Shown here piece by piece: positions 37,357 through 46,248 of a DNA stretch of 64,000 nt. The DNA lies in assembly GCF_948329825.1 (NCBI RefSeq), contig NZ_CAOJCM010000002.1, positions 1,358,553-1,422,552 of the forward strand, given 5' to 3'. The DNA is from Paenibacillus sp. JJ-100. Its GTDB lineage: Bacteria > Bacillota > Bacilli > Paenibacillales > Paenibacillaceae. The position numbers and the translations under genes were made by a program. The notes beneath the pieces are model-generated. The model saw nothing but the letters and a program-made list of their open reading frames with translations. It ran no database searches and was not told where the DNA came from. The first letter of the stretch is position 1, and every line of letters starts with the position of its first letter.

Positions 37357-37439
37357 ATTCCTATACTCCTCATTATGTGAATTTCCGTTCTGTGCAGACA
37401 GGCAGAAGCCTTGTTACACTGTCCCGGTTATTTAAACAT

Positions 37440-38693
37440 TTATTTATTTCCGCGTACCACGTTCACCAGATCATCCAGCTTCACTGTCTGCTGCTCACCT
37501 GTATCCATGTTCTTCAATGCGATCTCGCCGCGTTCCAGCTCATCATCCCCAAGGATTGCAGTATAACGGGCTTGGAAACGGTCTGCGGATTTCATCTGTG
37601 CTTTCATTTTGCGGCCCAGATAATCGCGCTCACCCGACAAGCCAGATTGTCGAAGGTTGAAGAGTAATCGATTCACTTCGCGATCTGCTGCTTCACCCAA
37701 AGCGACAAAGTATACATCTAGCGGAGCCAGCGTTGTCACTTCAATGTTCTGATGTTCCAGAATCAGCTGAATGCGCTCCAGACCAATCCCGAAGCCGATA
37801 CCCGGCTGATCAGGTCCACCGATATCACCAACAAGACCATTATATCTGCCCCCGCCGCCAACAGTATCAATAGCGCCAATACCTTGTGCTTTTAACTCAA
37901 ATGCCGTCAGGGTATAATAATCAAGCCCTCGCACCAGGCGATTGTTCAACGTGTAGTCTACACCGAAATCATCCAGATACACCTGTAGCTTGGCAAAGTG
38001 ACTGAGGGATTCCTCATCCAGACTATCCAGAATGGAAGGTGCACCAACGAACTTGTCTTGATCTACTTTGCAATCCAGCACACGCAGTGGGTTACGCTCT
38101 ATACGAGACTGACAATCTTTGCAAAGGTTGTCCTTCATCGGTCTGAGGAATCCAAGCAGCGTTTCACGATATTCCGCACGGCTCTTGGCATTACCTACGG
38201 AGTTGATCTCCACCTTCACATCTTTCAGACCCAACTCTACACAGAATTGGTACCCAAGTGCAATGACCTCAGCGTCAATCGCCGGGTCCAGTGCACCTAT
38301 AGCTTCAACCCCGAACTGATGGAACTGACGCTGACGGCCCGCCTGTGGACGTTCATAACGGAACATCGGTCCGATATAATACAGCTTGCTCACATCTGGT
38401 TCGCCATATAGCTTATTCTCTACGTAAGCACGAACCACACCTGCTGTACCTTCCGGCCGAAGGGTCATACTGCGATTGCCTTTGTCGTCAAAGGTATACA
38501 TTTCTTTCTCCACGATGTCCGTTGTTTCTCCCACTCCACGAACAAACAAAGATGTCTGCTCGAAGATCGGCGTACGAATCTCCCGGTAATTAAAACGTCG
38601 GCACAGATCACGTGCTTTTTCTTCTACATATTGCCACTTTTCGACTGCACCAGGTATTAAATCCTGTGTTCCTGTCGGTTTCTGAAAAGCCAT
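37440..38693 (-). CDS. hisS: Histidine-tRNA ligase
   Basis: The 417-residue HisRS has the class II motifs, including GTAGVVRAYVEN, FRYERPQAGRQRQFHQFGVEAIG and the HisRS-specific LVRGLDYYTLTAFE, and a C-terminal anticodon-binding domain ending VVRGNK. A T-box leader and a good sigma-A promoter lie upstream. GGAGGG is six bases before the ATG. It heads the hisS-aspS-tcdA operon. Confidence 0.97.
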   Translation of the reverse strand: MAFQKPTGTQDLIPGAVEKWQYVEEKARDLCRRFNYREIRTPIFEQTSLFVRGVGETTDIVEKEMYTFDDKGNRSMTLRPEGTAGVVRAYVENKLYGEPDVSKLYYIGPMFRYERPQAGRQRQFHQFGVEAIGALDPAIDAEVIALGYQFCVELGLKDVKVEINSVGNAKSRAEYRETLLGFLRPMKDNLCKDCQSRIERNPLRVLDCKVDQDKFVGAPSILDSLDEESLSHFAKLQVYLDDFGVDYTLNNRLVRGLDYYTLTAFELKAQGIGAIDTVGGGGRYNGLVGDIGGPDQPGIGFGIGLERIQLILEHQNIEVTTLAPLDVYFVALGEAADREVNRLLFNLRQSGLSGERDYLGRKMKAQMKSADRFQARYTAILGDDELERGEIALKNMDTGEQQTVKLDDLVNVVRGNK

Positions 38694-38829
38694 CTGTATC
38701 CCTCCAGCATTGATTTTTTTCTGTAAACGTTATTTCTACATGTACACTTAGCCACTCCGATGGCAGTACCATCTTCAGATTAGTTCTACACTCTACGTTC
38801 CGGTGTACAGAGAGAATAAACTTGAAGAA

Positions 38830-39231
38830 CAAAAAAATCCCTCTCCCTGTTTGCTCAACGAAGCAAACAAAGGGACGAGAGATTGTGTATACATTCACCC
38901 GTGGTACCACCCACATTCCGGAAGCCTGATCTAACAGCCGCTCAGGTTGTCTTCAGTCGTCAGAATGTTACGAAATACAACATTCAGATCAAACCGTTCT
39001 TCCGCTCTACGTATAACGCACGTCATGCGCAGACCGGCTACTAGTATCCGCAGAATACACATCTGCCTTGTTCGCCGTCTGTTCTCAGGGAAGTCATTCG
39101 TCCGCTCATCAAGAGAATCCTTACAGCCTCAGGGATTCCTCTCTGGTCTTGTGGGTACGGAGTACTTGGTCCCGTCATCAAATCCAGGTATCGTATTCCA
39201 AACGATAAATTAACTACAATCACGTTATTAT
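38830..39231 (-). promoter_or_regulatory. T-box leader controlling hisS-aspS
   Basis: The T-box motif GGGTGGTACCACGG is on the minus strand at 38899-38912. A terminator with TTGTTTGCT/AGCAAACA and a T-run (38830-38880) follows before hisS. An AGAGAGGAATCC element and GGCTGTAAGG in stem I fit the family. In Bacillus such leaders answer to tRNA-His and tRNA-Asp; here amino-acid specificity is inferred from the genes. Confidence 0.9.
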
Positions 39232-39237
39232 TTCCTG

Positions 39238-39266
39238 ATTGTAATGAACCGCAGTACTAAAGTCAA
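39238..39266 (-). promoter_or_regulatory. Sigma-A promoter of the hisS T-box leader
   Basis: TTGACT (39261-39266), a 17-base spacer and TACAAT (39238-39243) on the minus strand; five of six bases match in each box. Confidence 0.85.
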
Positions 39267-39283
39267 GCGTTAGCCATTGAAGA

Positions 39284-39316
39284 TATAAAAAAATAACCTG
39301 CACACGGTGTGCAGGT
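39284..39316 (-). terminator. Orphan intrinsic terminator upstream of the hisS promoter
   Basis: CCTGCAC and GTGCAGG form a seven-pair GC-rich stem, followed on the minus strand by TTATTTTTTT. No gene is seen between it and the next upstream terminator (39493), so it may end a small RNA or simply insulate hisS. Confidence 0.75.
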
Positions 39317-39319
39317 CCA

Positions 39320-39490
39320 AATAATATATAAAAAAAGGGGGTCATGTTTGTTATTATAAACACACTTTGTTAAAGGCTTGTGTTACTAATATTACAGTAA
39401 TATTACAAAAATGATAGCGCTTTATTTCATCCGACAAATCATATTATTTTTAGTCAGCACATGACCTATATCCTTATCAGCTGAATGCGA
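39320..39490 (-). other. Geneless stretch with a perfect palindrome and a -10-like box
   Basis: TAATATTAC-A-GTAATATTA is a perfect 19-base palindrome at 39387-39405. A TATAAT box on the minus strand lies at 39353-39358, about 30 bases downstream, with no clear -35. Transcription from it would yield an RNA of roughly 60 bases ending at the 39284 terminator. No supported reading frame is present. Confidence 0.3.
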
Positions 39491-39492
39491 AA

Positions 39493-39538
39493 AGCCTTTA
39501 CGCAATACCGAGTATGATACCCAGACGGCGTAAAGGCT
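39493..39538 (-). terminator. Intrinsic terminator after the 149-residue protein gene
   Basis: AGCCTTTACGC and GCGTAAAGGCT form a perfect 11-pair stem with a 24-base loop, followed by TTTT on the minus strand. Confidence 0.78.
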
Positions 39539-39554
39539 AGTTCAAATCTATATA

Positions 39555-40004
39555 CTAATCTAATTTTTCCACATAGGCATGGTTCGAACGAAGCTTATGG
39601 ATAATCTCCTCATAATCCTCATCTCTAACTTTGGCGGACAGAACATAGTGCAGATCATCATAATTGCCCGTAGTCACATCGGCAGCATCAAGCATATCTC
39701 CATCTTGATTCACGCGATTGCGGGGATCACGTTCAGCTTCACGATCTACATCCGAGACGACAGGTATCACATTTTCGCTGGCGGGAACCCCGGGAGCTGC
39801 ACCTACACCCATTGCTCCGTTCGTTCCTACGCCACCTGCTGCTGTGTTATACGGAACTAGGGGTATCATCACTCGTGTATCCCTTCCGATTGCTGCATCC
39901 AGCTGACCTACTTCCAACTGTTCGGTACGAAACGTCTGCAATGAAGTTCTAGCCCCTTCTGCCTCGTCTTCCGTCCGAAAGTATGCCTGAATATGTTTTG
40001 CCAT
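39555..40004 (-). CDS. Glycine-rich hypothetical protein, possibly YflT/GSP17M-like
   Basis: A 149-residue acidic protein. It starts MAKHIQAYFRTEDEAEGARTSL and ends with YDDLHYVLSAKVRDEDYEEIIHKLRSNHAYVEKL; between them is a Gly/Ala-rich linker (TAAGGVGTNGAMGVGAAPG). The two ends look like halves of a small ferredoxin-like fold, similar to stress proteins of the YflT/GSP17M type, but this is only a resemblance. GGAGGG precedes the ATG by six bases. Its own terminator follows. Confidence 0.75.
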   Translation of the reverse strand: MAKHIQAYFRTEDEAEGARTSLQTFRTEQLEVGQLDAAIGRDTRVMIPLVPYNTAAGGVGTNGAMGVGAAPGVPASENVIPVVSDVDREAERDPRNRVNQDGDMLDAADVTTGNYDDLHYVLSAKVRDEDYEEIIHKLRSNHAYVEKLD

Positions 40005-40146
40005 GTCAAACCCTCCTTATTAGGAATGTAATATAACGTGACAACGTGACACCTAATGATTCAATGACACGAGGTAACCAATGTTCGATATGATGATTGT
40101 ATATGAATAGATTTCCATAATCTCGGGATCGTTAACCTATCGCTAT

Positions 40147-40653
40147 TTATATGACTTTTAGCAGTTCACGAACAAACGCAGGTTCATCTTCAGGTGTACG
40201 AGATGTGATGTAGTTCCCGTCCACTACAGCTTCGTGATCCATGAATTTTGCTCCAGCGTTCACCATATCATCCTTCAACGGTGGATATGATGTAATGGTG
40301 CGGCCTTTCAACAAATCCGCACTGGCCAAAATCTGTGGACCATGGCAGATCGCAGCGATGGGTTTCTTCGCGTCGTTGATTTCCGTTACAAATTTCAAAA
40401 TATCGGTATCCGTCCGCAAATTTTCAGGTGAAGATCCGCCCGGGATCACAACGGCATCATAATCAGAGGAACGAACATCCGAGATGGCTTTATCCGTTGT
40501 ATAAGAGACTTTTCCTCCCTTACCTTGCAGTGTTTCACCGGCTTTTAGCCCGATAATGTGTACTTCGTGTCCAGCTTTCTTCACCTCATCGTACGGTACC
40601 TGCATCTCCGAATCTTCAAAATCATTTGCAAGTAAAAAAGCAACTTTACTCAT
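40147..40653 (-). CDS. DJ-1/PfpI-family stress protein
   Basis: A 168-residue protein of the PfpI/YhbO/YraA branch of the DJ-1 superfamily, linked to protection from oxidative and carbonyl stress. It has the family start KVAFLLANDFEDSEM with the conserved glutamate, VVIPGGSSPENLR, and the nucleophile cysteine with its histidine in AAICHGPQIL. The true start is ATG 40653, behind AAAGGAG; a longer reading adds 19 unrelated residues. Three TGATCA repeats lie 40-70 bases upstream. Confidence 0.92.
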   Translation of the reverse strand: MSKVAFLLANDFEDSEMQVPYDEVKKAGHEVHIIGLKAGETLQGKGGKVSYTTDKAISDVRSSDYDAVVIPGGSSPENLRTDTDILKFVTEINDAKKPIAAICHGPQILASADLLKGRTITSYPPLKDDMVNAGAKFMDHEAVVDGNYITSRTPEDEPAFVRELLKVI

Positions 40654-40694
40654 AATGTATGTTCTCCTTTCCGTATTCGAATTCGGTTTAATCC

Positions 40695-40719
40695 TGATCA
40701 TGCTGATCATGTTTGATCA
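40695..40719. repeat. Three TGATCA repeats upstream of the DJ-1 family gene
   Basis: TGATCA begins at 40695, 40704 and 40714, a spacing of nine and ten bases (about one helix turn). Each copy is a palindrome. It may be a cooperative operator of the stress gene. Confidence 0.4.
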
Positions 40720-40834
40720 CTTAGTTACTGCCTCGATTTGTTATTACCCTAAGCTGATTGATTTATAACAATGCAAACTGAATTGATTTTGTAGATATGC
40801 ATCTGGAGCTTTAGCGAAAAAAGCAATAGACAGC

Positions 40835-40866
40835 AAAAAGCCCCGATCGCATAGCAATCGAGACTT
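40835..40866 (-). terminator. Intrinsic terminator after the 55-residue orphan gene
   Basis: On the minus strand AAGTCTCGAT pairs, using some G-U pairs, with ATCGGGGCTT over ten pairs with a nine-base loop, then TTTTGC. It lies about 75 bases after the small gene stop at 40940. Confidence 0.6.
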
Positions 40867-40939
40867 GAGTTTTGGATAGCTAAATCCATACTATAAAAAT
40901 CTGAAACAAACTAAACGCTCTCCCCTTAGTGGGTATACA

Positions 40940-41107
40940 TTACGGACGAGGATGATGATCCTGCCTGTCTTTGTCTGTTGTTTGCAACATCCACATCGAA
41001 GAAACGCGTGTTGCTGCAGAATGGGCAAGATGAAGTGATTCTGTCATATTTCCCGGGATTAGCAGCGGTTCAATTTTTGCTTTGGTTGATTTCGCAGATT
41101 GGCGCAT
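40940..41107 (-). CDS. Possible small orphan protein (55 residues)
   Basis: A short, polar reading frame starting MRQSAKSTKAKIEPLLIPGNM and ending DKDRQDHHPRP. AGGAG is 11 bases before the ATG, slightly long. Support comes from its own terminator downstream, its placement in an otherwise empty gap and repeats in the upstream region. I recognise no family. It could be a chance reading frame. Confidence 0.45.
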   Translation of the reverse strand: MRQSAKSTKAKIEPLLIPGNMTESLHLAHSAATRVSSMWMLQTTDKDRQDHHPRP

Positions 41108-41139
41108 CGTAAGGGAGACTCCTTTGAACAACAGAGAAT

Positions 41140-41158
41140 ATAACGTTCCAATAACGTT
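41140..41158. repeat. Tandem ATAACGTT repeat
   Basis: ATAACGTT occurs twice, 11 bases apart (41140 and 41151), each with an AACGTT palindrome. It lies 30-50 bases before the small orphan gene and downstream of dtd, a plausible operator pair. Confidence 0.35.
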
Positions 41159-41189
41159 TACTTCTCCCTCATTATGGCCCTGTTACGGA

Positions 41190-41654
41190 TCAATTATGCG
41201 CTGGTCGATCATGAACCGGACTTTCAACCATCAAAGTGACTGGACCCCAGTTCGTAAATGAAACGTCCATCATTGCTCCGAAACGTCCTGTTTCTACTTG
41301 AATTCCCTTATCACGTAGCAGCTGGTTAAAAGTCTCATATAACCGCTCAGCCACATCTGGACGGGCTGCTGCTGCAAAGCTTGGTCGCTTTCCTTTGCGA
41401 CAATCACCATACAGCGTAAACTGGGACACCGAAAGTACAGCTCCCCCCACATCCAGAAGACTAAGGTTCATCTTCTCCTGTTCATCCTCAAATATGCGAA
41501 GACCGCTAATTTTTTCTGCCAGATAGATGGCATCTTTCTCGGTATCCTCATGAGTAATGCCTACAAGTAGCATCAAACCGGATTCAATTCTACCTGTCAA
41601 TTCATCTCCCACAGTTACCTGAGCCTCTTTACAGCGTTGTACAAGAACTCTCAT
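41190..41654 (-). CDS. dtd: D-aminoacyl-tRNA deacylase
   Basis: Dtd removes D-amino acids (and glycine from tRNA-Ala) from mischarged tRNAs. The 154-residue protein has the expected start [33 protein letters not shown] with the SQxTL motif, and the cross-subunit GP loop in [12 protein letters not shown], matching the GlyPro motif of the active site. The start lies 12 bases after the relA stop, with AAGGAG at eight bases, so it is co-transcribed with relA. Confidence 0.96.
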   Translation of the reverse strand: MRVLVQRCKEAQVTVGDELTGRIESGLMLLVGITHEDTEKDAIYLAEKISGLRIFEDEQEKMNLSLLDVGGAVLSVSQFTLYGDCRKGKRPSFAAAARPDVAERLYETFNQLLRDKGIQVETGRFGAMMDVSFTNWGPVTLMVESPVHDRPAHN

Positions 41655-41666
41655 CCTATAGGCTCC

Positions 41667-43844
41667 TTACTGCATGATCCGGTGCACTGAATAAACATCC
41701 TTCACCCGTTTGATTCGTTCCACGACGGAATGTAGATGGTCTGTATTGCGAATCAGAATGGTGACGTGCACCAATGCCAATTTATTTTTATCCGTTCGTC
41801 CAGTGACGGCAGAAATATTGGTTTTACTTTCAGAAACCGCTTGAAGCACTTCATTGAGAAGTCCATTACGATCGTGTCCTGTAATTTCAATATCGACACT
41901 GTAACTCGATTCGATATTTTCTTCCCATTCAACCTCAATCACCCGAGCTGCCTCTTCACCGTCCGCACTTGAAGGAATATTCGGACAGTCACTACGGTGC
42001 ACAGAAACGCCGCGGCCGCGTGTAACATAACCGATGATATCATCTCCAGGCACTGGGTTACAGCACCGTGCGAAACGAACGAGCAGGTTATCAATGCCTT
42101 TAACCCGGATGCCGTTGGTAGGTCTATTTCTGCGTTCAGGCGCTGGCTTCAGTTCACGCATCTCGGAATTTAACTCCAGCAAACTTGACTCTTCCTGCTC
42201 CTTGCGGAGTTTTTCTGTTACTTTCGTAACAATCTGAGCAGCTGTGATCCCACCAAATCCTACCGCAGCTAACATATCATCGATATCATTAAACGCAAAC
42301 TTCTTCGCCGCTTCCATCAGCTTGTCATCGGTCATCCACGCAGAAGGATCAAGTCCCATACGTTTCAACTCTCGCTCACAGCTCTCCCGGCCTTTTTCCA
42401 CGTTTTCTTCACGTCGTTCCTTCTTAAACCATTGTTTAATCTTGGTCCGGGCATGGGATGACTTGGCGATTTTCAGCCAATCCTGACTTGGGCCGTAGGA
42501 ATGTTTCGAAGTTAAAATTTCAATGATATCGCCTGTTTTGAGATGGTAGTCGAGTGGAACGATTCGGCCATTGACTTTGGCACCGATAGTTCGGTTACCC
42601 ACCTCGGTATGAATACGGTAAGCAAAGTCTAACGGTACTGATCCGCTAGGAAGTTCAATCACTTCACCTTTTGGGGTAAATACGAATACCAGATCAGAGA
42701 AGAAATCCATTTTGAGTGACTCCACGAACTCTGAAGCATCTTGCGCTTCGTTCTGAAGCTCAAGAATTTCCCTGAAGAAGGTGATTTTATCTTCAAACTG
42801 AGTACCTGGTGTAGTTCCTTCTTTATAAGCCCAGTGTGCAGCAATACCGAACTCAGCCGTACGGTGCATATCCCAAGTACGAATCTGCACTTCGGTCGGC
42901 TCACCATTAGGGCCAACTACGGTTGTATGCAGGGACTGATACATATTCGCCTTTGGCATAGCGATATAGTCCTTGAATCTTCCAGGCATAGGCTTCCATA
43001 ACGTGTGGATAATGCCGAGCGTAGCGTAACAATCCTTGATATTATCAACAATAATCCGAATCGCAAGCAGATCATAAATCTCGTTGAACTGCTTGTTTTT
43101 GGTCGTCATTTTTTTGAACACACTGTAGATATGTTTGGGACGACCAGAGAGGTCAGCCTGAATGCCCATCTCTTCCAGCTTGCTCGTAATGCCATCCATT
43201 ACCGTGTCGATATATTGCTCACGTTCCGCACGCTTCTTATGCATCAAATTAGCAATACGGTAGTACTGCTGCGGATTCAAATAACGGAGAGCGATGTCCT
43301 CCATTTCCCATTTGATTGCAGAAATACCCAGACGGTTTGCAATAGGACAAAAAATCTCCAGCGTCTCATACGAGATCCGGCGCTGGCTTTCTTCCGATTG
43401 AAATTTAAGAGTCCGCATATTATGCAGACGGTCAGCCAATTTAATCACGATGACACGGATGTCCTGTGCCATGGCGATGAACATTTTCCGATAGTTCTCG
43501 TTCTGCTGTTCTTCCTTCGACCGGAACTGGATCCGTTCCAGCTTCGTCAAGCCGTCAACAAGCATGGCACACGTATTGCCGAAATGAGTGCGGATTTCTT
43601 CAAGCGACACCGTAGTGTCCTCGACCACATCATGAAGAAGCGCTGCAATAATGGAGATGGTGTCCATCTGCATATTCACAACAATGTCAGCAACCGCAAG
43701 CGGATGCAGAATATACGGTTCTCCCGATTTTCGCGTCTGTCCGTGGTGGGCTTGATCAGCAAATTCATAAGCCTCTCGTATGCGCACCAGATCGGGTTCT
43801 TTGATATATGCCCCGGCCTTCTCGAGTAATTGCTCTATGCCCAT
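41667..43844 (-). CDS. relA: Bifunctional (p)ppGpp synthetase/hydrolase
   Basis: This Rel protein makes and breaks the stringent-response alarmone. The HD hydrolase domain is intact (HHGQTRKSGEPYILHPLA, LLHDVVEDT with His71-Asp72). The synthetase domain has RFKD at 289-292; the RxKD form marks the bifunctional type rather than the EFDD of E. coli RelA. YQSLHTTV follows, then a TGS domain (about 390-450), a zinc-finger-like region with CCNPVPGD and a C-terminal ACT domain. The 725-residue length is normal. The ribosome site before ATG 43844 is weak. A good promoter lies 90-115 bases upstream. Confidence 0.97.
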   Translation of the reverse strand: MGIEQLLEKAGAYIKEPDLVRIREAYEFADQAHHGQTRKSGEPYILHPLAVADIVVNMQMDTISIIAALLHDVVEDTTVSLEEIRTHFGNTCAMLVDGLTKLERIQFRSKEEQQNENYRKMFIAMAQDIRVIVIKLADRLHNMRTLKFQSEESQRRISYETLEIFCPIANRLGISAIKWEMEDIALRYLNPQQYYRIANLMHKKRAEREQYIDTVMDGITSKLEEMGIQADLSGRPKHIYSVFKKMTTKNKQFNEIYDLLAIRIIVDNIKDCYATLGIIHTLWKPMPGRFKDYIAMPKANMYQSLHTTVVGPNGEPTEVQIRTWDMHRTAEFGIAAHWAYKEGTTPGTQFEDKITFFREILELQNEAQDASEFVESLKMDFFSDLVFVFTPKGEVIELPSGSVPLDFAYRIHTEVGNRTIGAKVNGRIVPLDYHLKTGDIIEILTSKHSYGPSQDWLKIAKSSHARTKIKQWFKKERREENVEKGRESCERELKRMGLDPSAWMTDDKLMEAAKKFAFNDIDDMLAAVGFGGITAAQIVTKVTEKLRKEQEESSLLELNSEMRELKPAPERRNRPTNGIRVKGIDNLLVRFARCCNPVPGDDIIGYVTRGRGVSVHRSDCPNIPSSADGEEAARVIEVEWEENIESSYSVDIEITGHDRNGLLNEVLQAVSESKTNISAVTGRTDKNKLALVHVTILIRNTDHLHSVVERIKRVKDVYSVHRIMQ

Positions 43845-43930
43845 TCTGATCTGTTCCGTGTCCTTTCTATACCAAATGGAACCCGTGATAGTACATCAAC
43901 ACAGGTTCCCCGTAAAAGTAATTTCCTATA

Positions 43931-43959
43931 ATTATGACGCTTCGCTCGTTTCCCGTCAA
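43931..43959 (-). promoter_or_regulatory. Sigma-A promoter of relA-dtd
   Basis: TTGACG (43954-43959), a 17-base spacer and CATAAT (43931-43936) on the minus strand; five of six bases match in each box. The remainder of the 43845-44158 gap shows no gene. Confidence 0.65.
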
Positions 43960-44158
43960 CTGCTGACGAATAAGAGCATTCATCCAAATTTTTATAACGT
44001 ACAGTTGTGTAGCATTATTGCCGAAATTTGCAGAAATAGAAGAAAAAATTCGAATAAACACATGATTTACGGTCCAATATGAAAATTTTTATTGCTAATT
44101 TGAGAGAAACTCTGTAATCTATTGAAAGTTTGTGTATCGGATAAGGAGATGAGATTCT

Positions 44159-45475
44159 TTGCAACGTGAAATTCAGGTTAATGACAAGATGCCATTAGGC
44201 CCCGGCGCATTATTGAGTCTGCAGCATTTGTTCGCTATGTTTGGTAGTACGGTTTTAGTTCCTAACCTATTTGGGGTAGACCCAAGCATGATCCTGTTAA
44301 TGAACGGAATTGGTACCCTGCTGTACATTCTGATGTGTAAAGGGAAAATCCCAGCCTATCTTGGCTCAAGCTTTGCTTTTATTGCCCCCGTTATGGTCGT
44401 ATTAAAAGGTCATCCCGAGAACGGTTACTCCATGGCTCTTGCAGCATTCATCGTAACAGGTATCGTATTCTGTCTCGTTGCTCTTATTATTAAATATGCC
44501 GGTACTGACTGGATCAACGTTGTATTCCCTCCAGCGGTTATGGGCGCGATCGTCGCTTTGATCGGTCTGGAACTTATACCTGTTGCCGCTGGGATGGCAG
44601 GCCTCATTAATTCAGATCCCGTTACCAACCCGAATTGGGTTCCTCAAGCCAAACCCATTATTTTATCAATGGTCACCCTCGGAGTCACAGTTATCGGTGC
44701 GGTAACCTTCCGTGGCTTCCCTAAAATCATACATATCCTGATCGGGATTGTGTCCGGTTATGTACTTGGTTACTTCCTGAAAGAAGTGAACACAGAGAAC
44801 ATCGCTAACGCAGATTTCCTCTCTCTGCCAACTGTAACTACGCCTACTTTTGACTGGTCAGTAATCTTCACGATTGTGCCAGTAGCTCTCGTCGTTATTG
44901 TTGAGCATATCGGCCATTTACTTGTTACAAGTAGCATTGTCGGTAAAGATCTGTCCAAAAACCCTGGACTGCATCGTTCTCTGCTCGGTAATGGTGTATC
45001 TACAATTTTGTCAGGTTTCGTGGGGTCCACACCAAATACAACCTATGGTGAGAACATCGGTGTCATGGCTCTGACTCGTGTCTACTCCATTTACGTCATT
45101 GGCGGTGCAGCTGTCTTTGCTATCCTGCTCTCTTTCTCCGGAACATTCTCAGCGCTTGTTGCAAACATACCTGTACCTGTTATGGGCGGTGTATCCCTGC
45201 TTCTGTTCGGAGTTATTGCAGCATCCGGGTTACGTATCCTGGTTGAACAGAAAGTTGATTTCGCTAAACCTACAAATTTGCTTCTGACGACTCTCGTGTT
45301 GGTTATTGGACTTAGCGGTACGGAAATTTCCTTCTATGGTGTACATCTGAAAGGCATGGCACTGGCTACGATTGTTGGTATGGTTCTCAGCCTGTTGTTC
45401 AAACTGTTTGAGATGTTTGGTTTACTGAACGAAGATAGCAAGAAGCAACCCGTCACAGAGAAAACACCTGACTAA
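44159..45475 (+). CDS. Uracil permease (NCS2 family)
   Basis: A 438-residue protein with about 14 membrane helices that matches the UraA/PyrP branch of NCS2 transporters. It has the PLGPGALLSLQHLFAMFGSTVLVP start, the substrate-helix glutamate in VVIVEHIGHLLVTSSIVGKDL and the signature GFVGSTPNTTYGENIGVMALT. It imports uracil with protons. The start is a TTG ten bases after AAGGAG. It is a lone plus-strand gene between divergent relA and convergent apt, with a shared terminator. I saw no PyrR-type attenuator upstream. Confidence 0.94.
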   Translation: MQREIQVNDKMPLGPGALLSLQHLFAMFGSTVLVPNLFGVDPSMILLMNGIGTLLYILMCKGKIPAYLGSSFAFIAPVMVVLKGHPENGYSMALAAFIVTGIVFCLVALIIKYAGTDWINVVFPPAVMGAIVALIGLELIPVAAGMAGLINSDPVTNPNWVPQAKPIILSMVTLGVTVIGAVTFRGFPKIIHILIGIVSGYVLGYFLKEVNTENIANADFLSLPTVTTPTFDWSVIFTIVPVALVVIVEHIGHLLVTSSIVGKDLSKNPGLHRSLLGNGVSTILSGFVGSTPNTTYGENIGVMALTRVYSIYVIGGAAVFAILLSFSGTFSALVANIPVPVMGGVSLLLFGVIAASGLRILVEQKVDFAKPTNLLLTTLVLVIGLSGTEISFYGVHLKGMALATIVGMVLSLLFKLFEMFGLLNEDSKKQPVTEKTPD

Positions 45476-45560
45476 AGAAATGGTTCCATGACGAATTACG
45501 TGATTTATGTATGATCATCTACATTAAAGTTGCATATATCCTCTTCAAAAAGTACAACTC

Positions 45561-45608
45561 AAAAAGCCTGCTTGTCCAACATCAAAATGTTGGATAAGCA
45601 GGCTTTTT
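45561..45608. terminator. Bidirectional terminator between uracil permease and apt
   Basis: AAAAAGCCTGCTTGTCCAACAT pairs almost completely with the facing sequence ending GCAGGCTTTTT around CAAA. The A- and T-runs let it work on both strands. Confidence 0.92.
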
Positions 45609-45695
45609 GCAAATCATTAATGCTGTATATTATTTCCCGGGAAACTAGGGAAGTCAACCTTCATGACTCATTACAACCCTTAAAGGATTCCTTGC

Positions 45696-46211
45696 TTAGT
45701 AGTTCATCAATGTGAATACATTCATGTTCTCAGGCAATTTAGCTCGGCCATTCAGATCTACCAATTCAATCAGGAATGCCGCACCAACCACATTACCACC
45801 CAATTGTTCAATCAAATTGATGGAAGTTGCAATCGTTCCACCCGTAGCGAGCAGATCATCCGCAATCAAGACATTTTGTCCTTTTTCAATCGCATCGGTA
45901 TGCATTGCAAGCGTATCCTTACCATATTCGAGATCATATCCAGCTTCAATTGTTGCTCCAGGCAATTTTCCACTTTTACGAATCGGAGCAAACCCTACGC
46001 CAAGAGCGTATGCGAGTGGGGCACCCACAACGAAACCGCGTGCTTCAGGTCCAGCAATGACATCTATTTTGAGTTCCGAAACCATCTGTTTCAGTTCATT
46101 GATTGCATTGCGGTACATTTCACCATCTTTCAACAATGTTGTTATGTCCTTGAAGCTGATTCCCGGTTGTGGAAAGTCAGGAATGACACGAATATACTCT
46201 TTAAAATCCAA
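45696..46211 (-). CDS. apt: Adenine phosphoribosyltransferase
   Basis: Apt salvages adenine to AMP with PRPP. The 171-residue length is typical. It begins [22 protein letters not shown], and has [18 protein letters not shown] and the PRPP-binding loop [14 protein letters not shown]. The start is a TTG seven bases after GGAGGAG. It follows recJ by 37 bases in the recJ-apt order of Bacillus. Confidence 0.96.
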   Translation of the reverse strand: MDFKEYIRVIPDFPQPGISFKDITTLLKDGEMYRNAINELKQMVSELKIDVIAGPEARGFVVGAPLAYALGVGFAPIRKSGKLPGATIEAGYDLEYGKDTLAMHTDAIEKGQNVLIADDLLATGGTIATSINLIEQLGGNVVGAAFLIELVDLNGRAKLPENMNVFTLMNY

Positions 46212-46248
46212 AATAATCTCCTCCTAAAATAAATACCCAAACTTCCAT

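Noticed and set aside
43005..43829. Plus-strand reading frame of 274 codons opposite relA
   Set aside because: Fully inside relA on the other strand, low-quality composition and no ribosome site.
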